Origin: an uncultured Dehalococcoidia bacterium
GTDB taxonomy: Bacteria > Chloroflexota > Dehalococcoidia > Lucifugimonadales > CATOSD01
NCBI GenBank assembly: GCA_951812395.1
Contig: CATOSD010000001.1
Coordinates: 1,461,108 to 1,525,107, forward strand
Length of the DNA stretch: 64,000 nucleotides
Direction of reading: 5' to 3'
Shown piece after piece: positions 33,178 to 41,047 of this stretch; position 1 is the first letter of the stretch, and the number at the start of each line of letters is the position of its first letter. The notes under the pieces are model-generated. The model made no database searches, had not been told where the DNA came from, and was given only the letters and a program-made list of their open reading frames with translations. Position numbers and translations under genes: made by a program.

Positions 33178-33382
33178 TTGGCTTTGAGCTGCTCCGATTC
33201 GCCCACGATGACCGCGGCCATCACCGGAAGCCCGGCTCAGTAGGGAATCGCCCCAGAAGTTCCCCCTTGCAGGCACCCATCCCCGGTCCTCGGTACGTCC
33301 TCCCCACGTCGCACCAGTTGGCTCTTGCGGAGAGGCTCGACCAAGGCCCCGCCAACAGCCTACGCCCCTACGCCAGAAGAGC

Positions 33383-33433
33383 TTGACAGCCGCAGGCCGT
33401 TTCGTTCATGATAAGGGTATGACTTTGTCATAC
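33383..33433 (+). promoter_or_regulatory. Promoter with operator for the RHH gene
   Basis: TTGACA at 33383-33388, 18 bases, then CATGAT at 33407-33412. The perfect inverted repeat GTATGAC-TTT-GTCATAC (33417-33433) covers the expected transcription start. A ribbon-helix-helix protein is encoded immediately downstream and is the natural ligand. Confidence 0.65.
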
Positions 33434-33454
33434 TTAGGGAGGCAAAAAGAGAGA

Positions 33455-33652
33455 ATGCCCACGACCCGAAAGGCCATCACCTTTTCCATGCCGCCGGAAA
33501 TGGCCGAGCAGGTGCAGCAGGTGTTGAAGGAGGAAGGCCGCACCATGAGCGAGTTCCTCCGCGAGGCCATCCGCCTGTACATGCAGGAGCGGGCGTGGCT
33601 GCGGCAGGAGCGCCGCCAACGGGCCGAGGCCCGCCGGAACGACCAGGAGTGA
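33455..33652 (+). CDS. Ribbon-helix-helix (CopG-like) regulator
   Basis: 65 residues from the ATG at 33455. TTRKAITFSMPPEMAEQVQQ supplies the beta strand and first helix and RTMSEFLREAIRLYM the second, the classic RHH fold. The C-terminus is a basic RQERRQRAEARR tail. No toxin gene follows, so it is more likely a repressor of itself and recombinase 2 (17 bases downstream) than an antitoxin. Confidence 0.85.
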   Translation: MPTTRKAITFSMPPEMAEQVQQVLKEEGRTMSEFLREAIRLYMQERAWLRQERRQRAEARRNDQE

Positions 33653-33669
33653 GCAAGGAGGACACACCC

Positions 33670-35370
33670 ATGAACCAGCTGACCGACTACACGCCCGCAG
33701 CCCTCTACGCCAGAGTATCCAGCGACAGGCAGGACGTGGACCTGTCCGTGGCCGCCCAGATGCGGGCGCTCAGGGACTATGCGCGCAAGAACGGGTACCT
33801 CGTCGCCCGCGAGTACGTGGATGAGGCCGAGAGCGGGCGCATCGCTGACAGGCCGGAGTTCCGCAAGATGATCGACGCGGCCACCAAGACCAACGCTCCG
33901 TTCAGGGAGATTCTGGTCTGGAAGTTCTCCCGCTTCACACGCAAGCGCGAGCACGCCGTCGCCTTCAAATCCTTGCTCCGGCGCAAGGGCGTCCGAGTCG
34001 TCTCCATCACCGAACAGGCCGACGACACCCCCACCGGCAAGCTGCTTGAGGGAATCATCGAGAGCGTGGACGAGTTCTACAGCGAGAATCTCGCCCAGGA
34101 GGTCCTGAGGGGGATGCGGGAGGCCGCCTCTCGGGGCTTCTGGATCGGCAGCAGGACGCCCTACGGATACAACAGGGTCATGGTGCAGGACGGGCCCAAG
34201 AAACGCCCCACGCTGGAACTCGACCCGGACACGTCGCCCGTAGTCGAGCGCATCTTCGACATGGCGCAGGCCGGAAAGGGGATGCTGCCCATCGCTGAGA
34301 CCCTCAACGACGAGGGTCTCGCCAGCCCCGCAGGCAAGCTCTGGTCCAAGAACACCGTCCACTTCATCCTCAAGAACGAGGTCTACACGGGCACGCTGAT
34401 CTGGGGAGCCAGGGCCAAGGACAAGGCCGAGCCGGTGCGGGTGGAGAAGGCGTTTCCCGCCATCGTCTCCAAGACCCGCTTCCGCCGGGTCAACAGCCTG
34501 ATGCGCTCCCGCGCACCCAAGATCGCCCACCCCCGTAGAGTCGCAAGCTCCTACCTGCTCAGCGGACTGGTCAAGTGCAAATCCTGCAACAGGGCGCTGA
34601 GCGGCCAGGACGCCAAGAGCGGCCAGTTCTCCTACTACGTCTGCCAGTCGATCATGAAGCGCGGCAAGGATGCCTGCAAGACTCCCAGGCTAAACGCCCG
34701 CCGCTTCGAGGAGATGGTCGTAGGCAAGATTCGCTCCAACGTCCTTACCGACGGCAATATCCGTGCCCTGGTGAAGGTAGTCGATGAGCAGATGGACGGC
34801 GTGGCCCAAGAGCAGCGGACGAAGCTGGAGACCATCGAGGATGAGCTTGAGGACGTGAAGCGGAAGCTGGGCCGCATCTGGCACTTTATCGAGACTGCCG
34901 ATGATGTGGAGATGGCCGACGCATCAGCCCGCATCAGGGAGCACCGGGACCGCCAGGAGCGCCTGGAGGACTTGGCCGCCGAAGCCAGGGCCATCCTCTC
35001 GCAGCGCAGGGCCGACCTGGACGACGTGGAGACCATCGCGGCCTACGCCCAGGACATGAGTGAGTTCCTGAAGGAGAGCGAGCTAACCGAGCGCAGGGCC
35101 TTCATCGAAACCTTCGTCAAGGAGATCGTCGTCATGCCCGGCGACGCCCTGATGCGCTACACCATCCCCATGCCCGACGATAGCCGCATACCCGGCAGGA
35201 ACGCCGAGGAGATGCCCCTGAACGGCTCAGTTCTGTCTACGGTGAAAATTGGTGGAGCTGGGGGGACTCGAACCCCCTGCCTCTTCAATGCCATTGAAGC
35301 GCTCTCCCAGATGAGCTACAGCCCCTCCCGCGCCGCGGGACCGACCGCCGGCGCAGCGCCCCAATTCTAG
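33670..35370 (+). CDS. Large serine recombinase 2, running into tRNA-Ala antisense
   Basis: 566 residues as read, ATG at 33670 with AAGGAGG upstream. Domain order equals recombinase 1: Ser17 in YARVSSDRQ, recombinase domain, zinc-ribbon (CKSCNRAL ... CQSIMKRGKDAC), coiled coil. Homology with recombinase 1 ends near residue 518 (MPLNGSV, about 35,233). The last 40-45 codons are antisense of tRNA-Ala and its promoter (GGAGGTRTPCLFN), so the natural C-terminus has been replaced at the integration junction. In the excised circle the gene would end differently. This is the likely integrase of the element. Confidence 0.88.
   Translation: MNQLTDYTPAALYARVSSDRQDVDLSVAAQMRALRDYARKNGYLVAREYVDEAESGRIADRPEFRKMIDAATKTNAPFREILVWKFSRFTRKREHAVAFKSLLRRKGVRVVSITEQADDTPTGKLLEGIIESVDEFYSENLAQEVLRGMREAASRGFWIGSRTPYGYNRVMVQDGPKKRPTLELDPDTSPVVERIFDMAQAGKGMLPIAETLNDEGLASPAGKLWSKNTVHFILKNEVYTGTLIWGARAKDKAEPVRVEKAFPAIVSKTRFRRVNSLMRSRAPKIAHPRRVASSYLLSGLVKCKSCNRALSGQDAKSGQFSYYVCQSIMKRGKDACKTPRLNARRFEEMVVGKIRSNVLTDGNIRALVKVVDEQMDGVAQEQRTKLETIEDELEDVKRKLGRIWHFIETADDVEMADASARIREHRDRQERLEDLAAEARAILSQRRADLDDVETIAAYAQDMSEFLKESELTERRAFIETFVKEIVVMPGDALMRYTIPMPDDSRIPGRNAEEMPLNGSVLSTVKIGGAGGTRTPCLFNAIEALSQMSYSPSRAAGPTAGAAPQF
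35234..35275. other. Predicted right junction of the integrated element
   Basis: Recombinase homology stops at about 35,233 and tRNA-Ala begins (3' end) at 35,253. The crossover should lie within this short stretch or the 3' end of the tRNA. I found no matching copy of the tRNA end in the left part of the window, so the other junction is outside it. Confidence 0.6.
35253..35325 (-). tRNA. tRNA-Ala (anticodon GGC)
   Basis: Full cloverleaf on the minus strand: acceptor GGGGCTG with CAGCTCC, D arm GCTC/GAGC, anticodon stem CTTCA/TGAAG with loop ATGGCAT (anticodon GGC), T arm GGGGG-TTCGAGT-CCCCC, discriminator A. CCA is not encoded. Its 3' end faces the mobile element, its promoter is on the chromosomal side, so integration leaves it functional. 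Confidence 0.97.
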
Positions 35371-35393
35371 CAAAGCGGCCACGCGTTCCGCAA
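35364..35393 (-). promoter_or_regulatory. Promoter of tRNA-Ala
   Basis: Minus strand: TTGCGG, 18-base spacer, TAGAAT, about 40 bases before the tRNA 5' end, followed by GC-rich DNA. Confidence 0.6.
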
Positions 35394-35499
35394 CCGGAAC
35401 GCGTGGCGTGGCAGCCATGCCGGTCCTGGGTTACAATCACCGTGCCGGACGGGCAATGATGTGATGATGCGCGCTGTGTCCGGCGTGGAGGTATTGCCG

Positions 35500-37257
35500 G
35501 TGGCTTCCGAGCAGGTTAACGAGACCGTCCGATACGAGCCGCACGAGAATCCGCCGGTCGCCCTGACGGTGGGCGCGGGTGTGCAGGCCGCGCTTTCCAT
35601 CGTCGCGGGCATCGTGCTGACGCCCGTCATCATCGTCAACGTGGCGGAGGCGGGCGCGGACTACCTGGCATGGGCGGTGTTCGCGGCCATGCTGGTTAGT
35701 GGAGTCACCACCATACTGCAGGCCGTCCGCGTGTGGCGAGTAGGCTCGGGCCACGTGCTGATGATGGGCACGTCCGGCGCGTTCATCGCGGTGTGCGTCG
35801 CAGCGCTGGTGGAGGGCGGCCCGGCCACTATGGCCAGCCTGATCGTCGTCTCGTCGCTGTTTCAGTTCATGCTCGCGTTCAGGCTGTCGTGGTTCCGGCG
35901 GTTGCTTACCCCGGTCGTTTCCGGCACGGTGATTATGCTCATAGCGGCCACGGTGCTGCCGATACTGTATGGTATGATGTCCACTGTGCCGGAGGGTGTT
36001 TCGGCGTCGGCAGGGGCGACAGCCGCGGCCGTGACAGCGGTGGTCGTGGTGGCGTTGGCGATGCGCGGGCCGAAGGTCGTGCGCATCTGGGCGCCCATCA
36101 TCGGGATCGCCGTGGGCTGCGTCGTCTCCGTGCCGTTCGGCCTGTACGACGCTCAGCCAATACTGGACGCGCCCTGGTTCGGCGTGCCTATCGCGTCGTG
36201 GCCGGGCCTGGACGTGACGCCCGGCGCGGAGTTCTGGGCGCTGCTGCCGGCGTTCGTGGTGGTGACGCTGGTGGGGGCCGTGGAGACGCTGGGCGACGCG
36301 GTGGCGATCCAGCGCGTGTCGCGCCGTAGGCCGCGCGCCACCGACTTCCGGGTGGTGCAGGGGGCGCTCAACGCGGACGGCATGGGCAACCTGCTTTCCG
36401 GACTGGCGGGCACGACGCCCAACACCACCTACTCCTCCAGCATATCGCTGGCTGAGCTGACCGGAATCGGAGCGCGAAGGGTGGGAGTGGCCATCGGGAT
36501 CATATTCATACTGCTGGCCTTCCTCCCTAAGGCGACCGCACTGATCATCGCGATTCCGGGCCCCGTCGCGGGCGGTTACGTCACCTTCCTGATCGCCATC
36601 CTGTTCGTGCAGGGGATGCGAATTGCTCTTAGTGAAGGGCTGGATACGCGCAAGGCAGCGGTAATCGGCGTGGCGTTCTGGGTAGGCGTCGGATTCCAGG
36701 GCCAGCTGATTTTCCCCGACCTCATCGGTGAGGGATTCATGGCGGTGCTGCTGGGCAACGGTATGACGGCGGGCGCCATGATCGCGGTGGCGCTTTCGGC
36801 GTTCTCGGAGCTGACCGGCTCGCGCCGCCGGTCGCTGCGAGTGGCGATGGACGATGACGCGCTGCCCAGAGTGCTCGATTTCGCGCGCGGCTTCTCGTCC
36901 CGCCACAGGTGGGACGAAGCGGCGTCGGACCGGCTGGCCGCGGCGAGCGAGGAGACGCTGGCCATTCTGTCGCAGTACGGCGGGGAGGACGGCGGCACCG
37001 CGAAGAGGCTGCGTGTATCAGCGCGGCTGGAGGGCGGAGCGGCAGAGCTCGAGTTCGCGTCCGCGCTGGAGGGCGAGAACCTCGAGGACAAGCTGTCTTA
37101 CCTGAGCGAGCTACCCCAGGCGCCGGACGAGAGCGAGATTTCGTACCGGCTGCTGCGCCACTACGCGCACTCCATCAACCACCAGAAGTACTACGGCATC
37201 GACGTAGTCTCGCTGCGGGTGGATGGTCCCAGCCAAAGCGCCGCGCCTTCTCACTAG
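35500..37257 (+). CDS. NCS2-family nucleobase permease with regulatory C-terminal domain
   Basis: About 585 residues. I prefer the GTG at 35500, with GGAGGT seven bases before it; GTG/ATG codons at 35461-35467 lack a site. Around 12-14 membrane helices span 25-430, with the NCS2 landmarks TSGAFIAV and GAVETLGDAVAIQ, then GLAGTTPNTTYSSSISLAELTG. Substrate is probably a purine or uracil. The last 150 residues are cytoplasmic and resemble a HATPase-like fold (AASEETLAILSQYGGEDG, RLRVSARLEGGAAELEF), which ordinary NCS2 transporters lack. Confidence 0.85.
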   Translation: MASEQVNETVRYEPHENPPVALTVGAGVQAALSIVAGIVLTPVIIVNVAEAGADYLAWAVFAAMLVSGVTTILQAVRVWRVGSGHVLMMGTSGAFIAVCVAALVEGGPATMASLIVVSSLFQFMLAFRLSWFRRLLTPVVSGTVIMLIAATVLPILYGMMSTVPEGVSASAGATAAAVTAVVVVALAMRGPKVVRIWAPIIGIAVGCVVSVPFGLYDAQPILDAPWFGVPIASWPGLDVTPGAEFWALLPAFVVVTLVGAVETLGDAVAIQRVSRRRPRATDFRVVQGALNADGMGNLLSGLAGTTPNTTYSSSISLAELTGIGARRVGVAIGIIFILLAFLPKATALIIAIPGPVAGGYVTFLIAILFVQGMRIALSEGLDTRKAAVIGVAFWVGVGFQGQLIFPDLIGEGFMAVLLGNGMTAGAMIAVALSAFSELTGSRRRSLRVAMDDDALPRVLDFARGFSSRHRWDEAASDRLAAASEETLAILSQYGGEDGGTAKRLRVSARLEGGAAELEFASALEGENLEDKLSYLSELPQAPDESEISYRLLRHYAHSINHQKYYGIDVVSLRVDGPSQSAAPSH

Positions 37258-37326
37258 CGCGGCCGACCGACAGGCCGCGCGCAGACGTCGTGGGGCGGAA
37301 TTCATCCGTTAGTGGAGGGAGGATAC

Positions 37327-38316
37327 ATGGAACAGAGACAACTCGGGGATAGCGGTCTGTTCACCTCGGCCATCGGTTTCGGCACGTGGGAGATGAGCAC
37401 CACGATGTACGGGCACATCGACGTGGATGAGGCGGCCCAGGCGGTGCACTCGGCGATCGATCACGGTGTAACGCTGTTCGATACCGCCGAGGTCTACGGC
37501 CCTTACCATTCCGAGAGGCTGCTCGCTAAGGCGCTGGGCAACAGACGCGGTGACATTGTCCTGGTAAGCAAGGTGGGATTCCAATACGACGAGGACAACC
37601 GGAACGCCGGCCGCAACTCGAGTTACGACCACGTTATCGCGCGAACGGAGGGCTGTCTGCAGCGCCTTGAGACAGACTACCTGGACCTGCTGCTGATCCA
37701 CTGGCCCGACCACGACACGCCGTTCGAGGAGACGATGTCGGCGCTGAACAGGCTGAAGGAGGATGGCAAGATACGGCACTACGGCGTTTCCAACTTCACG
37801 CCGGAGATGATGGCCGAGTGCGAGCAATACGGCCACCTTGCCGCCAACCAGGTAGGGTACAACATGTTCGACCGCCGGATGGAATCGGCGGTGCTGCCGT
37901 TCTGCGCCGAACGCAGCATCGGCTTCATGGCGTACGGCACGCTGGGCTTTGGACTGCTGTCGGGCGCTTTCACGCCCGAGACCACGTTTGGGGAGGGCGA
38001 TTGGCGTCACCGGGGCGTGGCGTTCGGGCTTCCGATCTTCCAGCCGGACGAGTTCGCTAAGGAGCTGCGGGTGGTGGAGCGGCTGAAAGCGATCGCCGCC
38101 GATCACGGCAGAAGCGTCGCGCAGCTCGCCATCGCCTGGACGACCGGGCATCCGGCGGTCTCCGTCGGACTGGTCGGCGTCAGGAACGAGCGAGAGTTGA
38201 AGGAAAACGTCGCCGCGTCCGAATGGAAGCTGGACGACGAAACGCGCGCCCGTATCGACGCCGCGTTCGAAGCGGAGGGTGTCCCTACGCACGTGGACTC
38301 CCCGCAGGCCGTGTAG
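37327..38316 (+). CDS. Aldo/keto reductase
   Basis: 329 residues, ATG at 37327 with GGGAGG. NADPH-dependent (beta/alpha)8 barrel. The catalytic tetrad is visible: Asp and Tyr in DTAEVYGPYHSE, Lys in LVSKVG and His in LLIHWPDHD. GVSNFTPEMM and QVGYNMFDRR fit the family's C-terminal blocks, and the IAWTTGHPAV segment is typical. Substrate cannot be told from sequence. 70 bases behind the permease gene. Confidence 0.92.
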   Translation: MEQRQLGDSGLFTSAIGFGTWEMSTTMYGHIDVDEAAQAVHSAIDHGVTLFDTAEVYGPYHSERLLAKALGNRRGDIVLVSKVGFQYDEDNRNAGRNSSYDHVIARTEGCLQRLETDYLDLLLIHWPDHDTPFEETMSALNRLKEDGKIRHYGVSNFTPEMMAECEQYGHLAANQVGYNMFDRRMESAVLPFCAERSIGFMAYGTLGFGLLSGAFTPETTFGEGDWRHRGVAFGLPIFQPDEFAKELRVVERLKAIAADHGRSVAQLAIAWTTGHPAVSVGLVGVRNERELKENVAASEWKLDDETRARIDAAFEAEGVPTHVDSPQAV

Positions 38317-38346
38317 GACGCTAGACGCGGGCCGGCGGGGTGTCCG

Positions 38347-40188
38347 CTACGACGAGGAGGAGTGCAGCCTGGTCGGGGTGTCGGCAATGAAGCCGGACAG
38401 ATTGAGGGCAGTGTGGATCAGGCCTATGTGCGAGTAGGCCTGGGGAAAGTTGCCTAGCTGCCGTTGCGTAACAGGATCGAACATTTCGGCGAACAATCCC
38501 AGGTGGTTCGACTGGGTTGTGATCACTTCGTGGAAAAAGTCCATGGCCCTATCGTTCTGGCCGGTATAGATGAGGTTGCCAATCAGCCAGAAGCTCAGCA
38601 GCGTAAAAGCGCCCTCTTCCTGGCCAGCCAGCCCGTCGTCCGTCTCGTCGGGCAGGTAGCGCCACACAAGCGACCCTTGAGTAAGCTCGCGTTCGATGGC
38701 GTCTACATTCAGCCGCACGCGGGGGTCGTCGCGCTCAATTAGGTTCATGAACGGTATGCCAAGGTTCGATGCGTCCAGCGCCTCGCTGTCGTAGCGCTGC
38801 CGGAAAGCCTTTTTGCTCTCCGACCAGCCCTGGTCGAGTATTTCGTTCTTGATGTTGTCTGCCGCCAGCGACCAGCGGCGGTAAAGCCGCCGATGGCCCA
38901 GGGCCGCGGCGATGTAGGCGGCATAGTCGAGTGCGGCCCAGCACATGACCTTGGAGTAGACGAAGTGTTGGAGCTCGCCCCGAACTTCCCACACGCCTCT
39001 GTCCTTACGTCGCCAGTTTCCCATGACGAACTCGGCCAGAAACTGGACGAGGTCCCACACCGCGGGTGGCAGCCCGCCCTTGAGCACGAGCAGCGAATGG
39101 ATCGTGACGATCACCTCTCCGAAAACGTCCATCTGGACGTGGTCCGCCGCGGCGTTGCCGATGCGCACGGGGCGCGAGTCCTCGTATCCGCGCAGGTGGT
39201 CCAGCGTGTACTCTCGCAGCGACGAAACCGGACTTATGCCGTACAGGATGCGCGTTCTGCGCCGGTGCAGGTTGCACTGTTCCAGCAGCCAGTTCAGGTA
39301 TCTGTCGGCGCCATACTCGTCGCCCAGGCGGTACAGTATGTCAACGGTGAAGCTGGCGTCCCGGAGCCACGAGTAGCGGTAGTCCCAGTTACGTGAACCT
39401 CCAATAGTCTCCGGCAGGCTGGTGGTTGGAGCGGCCACGACGGCGCCGGAGTAACGGTACATCATCAGGTGCAGCGCGAGGAACGAACGCACCACCGAAT
39501 CGCGCCACAGGCCTGTGTAGTGCATCCGCGAGACCAGGCCTTCCCAGTAGATCTTCGTAGCCGCCAGCTTCTCCTCGGTACGGTAGCGTTCCACTCCCGC
39601 GGGTCGTCCGTTGCCGTAGGCAAGGACAAAGGTGGCCGACTGGCCTTGCCTAAGGGTGAAGCGTGTGTGTACGCCGCGGTCGTCGAACGGCAGCGGCGCC
39701 GTAGCCGCCAGCGTCATAGTCTGGCGGCCGCCGCTGGCCCTGACCGCGGTCGAGCCGGAGCGCGATCGCTGCGCCGAGAATGTGGGCATGGCGCGGGCGT
39801 AGTCGTGGCGCGGCTGGTAGTCGCAGAAGACTTCTACTTCGCCCGACTCGCAGCTCACGATTCGGTGAATCTCGTCGTCGGCTCTTGGCGGAGTCTCCGG
39901 GTCGTCGTCGTCATCGTGCTGGGCCGGCATGAAGTCCGTCAGGGTCAGCACCCCGTGGGATGTGGTGAACGTGGTACGAAGTATGTTGGTGTCGGTCAGG
40001 TATACCTGGTCAGTGGAGACCGCCGGGGACGCGGGGGCAATGCGAAAATGCCCGCCAACTTCAGGGTCTAGAATGGCGGCGAAAACGCTAGGCGAGTCGA
40101 AGCGGGGGAAGCAGCACCAGTCGATAGAGCCGTCGGCGCCTACCAGGGCCGCCGACGACATGTCGCCTATCAATCCGTAGCTATACAC
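38347..40188 (-). CDS. Glycoside hydrolase family 15 (glucoamylase/trehalase-like)
   Basis: 613 residues from a GTG at 40188; a longer upstream frame has no family match. The N-terminal YSYGLIGDMSSAALVGADGS and DWCCFPRFDSPSVFAAILD start, the NWDYRYSWLRDASFT block in the middle and the DRGVWEVRGE region (catalytic Glu) are typical of GH15 proteins that hydrolyse alpha-glucans or trehalose. No signal peptide, so cytoplasmic. It ends 30 bases from the convergent reductase gene. Confidence 0.92.
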   Translation of the reverse strand: MYSYGLIGDMSSAALVGADGSIDWCCFPRFDSPSVFAAILDPEVGGHFRIAPASPAVSTDQVYLTDTNILRTTFTTSHGVLTLTDFMPAQHDDDDDPETPPRADDEIHRIVSCESGEVEVFCDYQPRHDYARAMPTFSAQRSRSGSTAVRASGGRQTMTLAATAPLPFDDRGVHTRFTLRQGQSATFVLAYGNGRPAGVERYRTEEKLAATKIYWEGLVSRMHYTGLWRDSVVRSFLALHLMMYRYSGAVVAAPTTSLPETIGGSRNWDYRYSWLRDASFTVDILYRLGDEYGADRYLNWLLEQCNLHRRRTRILYGISPVSSLREYTLDHLRGYEDSRPVRIGNAAADHVQMDVFGEVIVTIHSLLVLKGGLPPAVWDLVQFLAEFVMGNWRRKDRGVWEVRGELQHFVYSKVMCWAALDYAAYIAAALGHRRLYRRWSLAADNIKNEILDQGWSESKKAFRQRYDSEALDASNLGIPFMNLIERDDPRVRLNVDAIERELTQGSLVWRYLPDETDDGLAGQEEGAFTLLSFWLIGNLIYTGQNDRAMDFFHEVITTQSNHLGLFAEMFDPVTQRQLGNFPQAYSHIGLIHTALNLSGFIADTPTRLHSSSS

Positions 40189-40491
40189 ATCACTTGCCCA
40201 TTGGGTTGTGCGGCCAGGAGTGGGGAGGTCAGTATAGCACCCGGCGCGGAACCGCCGCAACCGCCGGTAGACGCGCTATTGGGCAATCGCATTGTAGGAA
40301 CACGCGCTTTCATGTCTGTCTCAGATAACGTCGTGAATACGGCGTCGGCGGGGTCGCGCGGATGCGAAACCGCCGGCACTCCGCTCGAATGCAATAGGTC
40401 GGGGGTCAATTGGGGCTACTTCGGCCCGAAAACGTCTCCAAGCGTGCCCTGAAAATGGAGTGCGATTGCGCTTGCGCAAGAGCCATTTAGC
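40189..40491. other. Non-coding region upstream of the signalling operon
   Basis: About 300 bases with no supported gene. The perfect inverted repeat TTGCGC-TT-GCGCAA at 40466-40479 lies 12 bases before the -35 box of the operon promoter and may be an operator. Confidence 0.5.
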
Positions 40492-40520
40492 TTGACTTTC
40501 AAATATCGAAATGCTATGTA
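40492..40520 (+). promoter_or_regulatory. Sigma-70-type promoter of the partner-switching operon
   Basis: TTGACT at 40492-40497, exactly 17 bases, then TATGTA at 40515-40520, in a short AT-rich island. The first gene begins about 105 bases downstream. Confidence 0.7.
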
Positions 40521-40627
40521 TAAGCGGGACTGGGGCAGCCGCCGGGCACATGGCTTCTGTAGGCTGCGGCCTCGCCCGGCCCGCGCGCATACGCGCGACC
40601 CTATTATCCAGAGGAGACGAGAGTCCT

Positions 40628-40966
40628 ATGGAAATCAGCACCGAGCGCCAGGGTTCGACCATTTTCGCCAACGTAGGTGACCGCATCGACGGTACCGAAG
40701 CACGCAACTTCCAGGAGACCCTGACGAGCGTAGTCGACGAGGAAGTTAAGGCACTGATTCTTGATCTAGAAAAACTCACCTACATAAGCAGTGCCGGCCT
40801 CAGAGTGATTCTCCTAACCGCGAGGGTCCTGCAGCGGCAGGGTGGAAAGCTGGCGATCTGCTCGCTGTCTGATCCCATTCGAGAGGTATTCGAGATCAGC
40901 GGATTCGACAAGATCATTCCGGTTCACTCCACCAGGGAAGAGGCGGCCTCGGCCATAGGCGCGTAA
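40628..40966 (+). CDS. STAS-domain anti-sigma factor antagonist
   Basis: 112 residues, ATG at 40628 with GAGGAG upstream. STAS fold of the SpoIIAA/RsbV type: ILDLEKLTYISSAGLRVILL, where the Ser in the SSAGL loop is the phosphorylation site. It would bind the RsbW-like kinase encoded two genes later when dephosphorylated by the RsbU-like phosphatase in between. Confidence 0.93.
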   Translation: MEISTERQGSTIFANVGDRIDGTEARNFQETLTSVVDEEVKALILDLEKLTYISSAGLRVILLTARVLQRQGGKLAICSLSDPIREVFEISGFDKIIPVHSTREEAASAIGA

Positions 40967-41047
40967 CCGCACGCCACGCCCGCGAAGTCGACGCCTGGCG
41001 GAAACGCCCGGCCGTCGACTTTCGAGCGCTCTGCGCCACTTGATCAT

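Noticed and set aside
33455-33652. RHH protein as antitoxin of a toxin-antitoxin pair
   Set aside because: The next gene is a recombinase and there is no toxin-like gene on either side.
35227-35418. Small minus-strand protein over the tRNA region
   Set aside because: It is a reading of tRNA-Ala and its promoter; the same DNA read on the other strand gives the well-known GGAGGTRTP artefact peptide.
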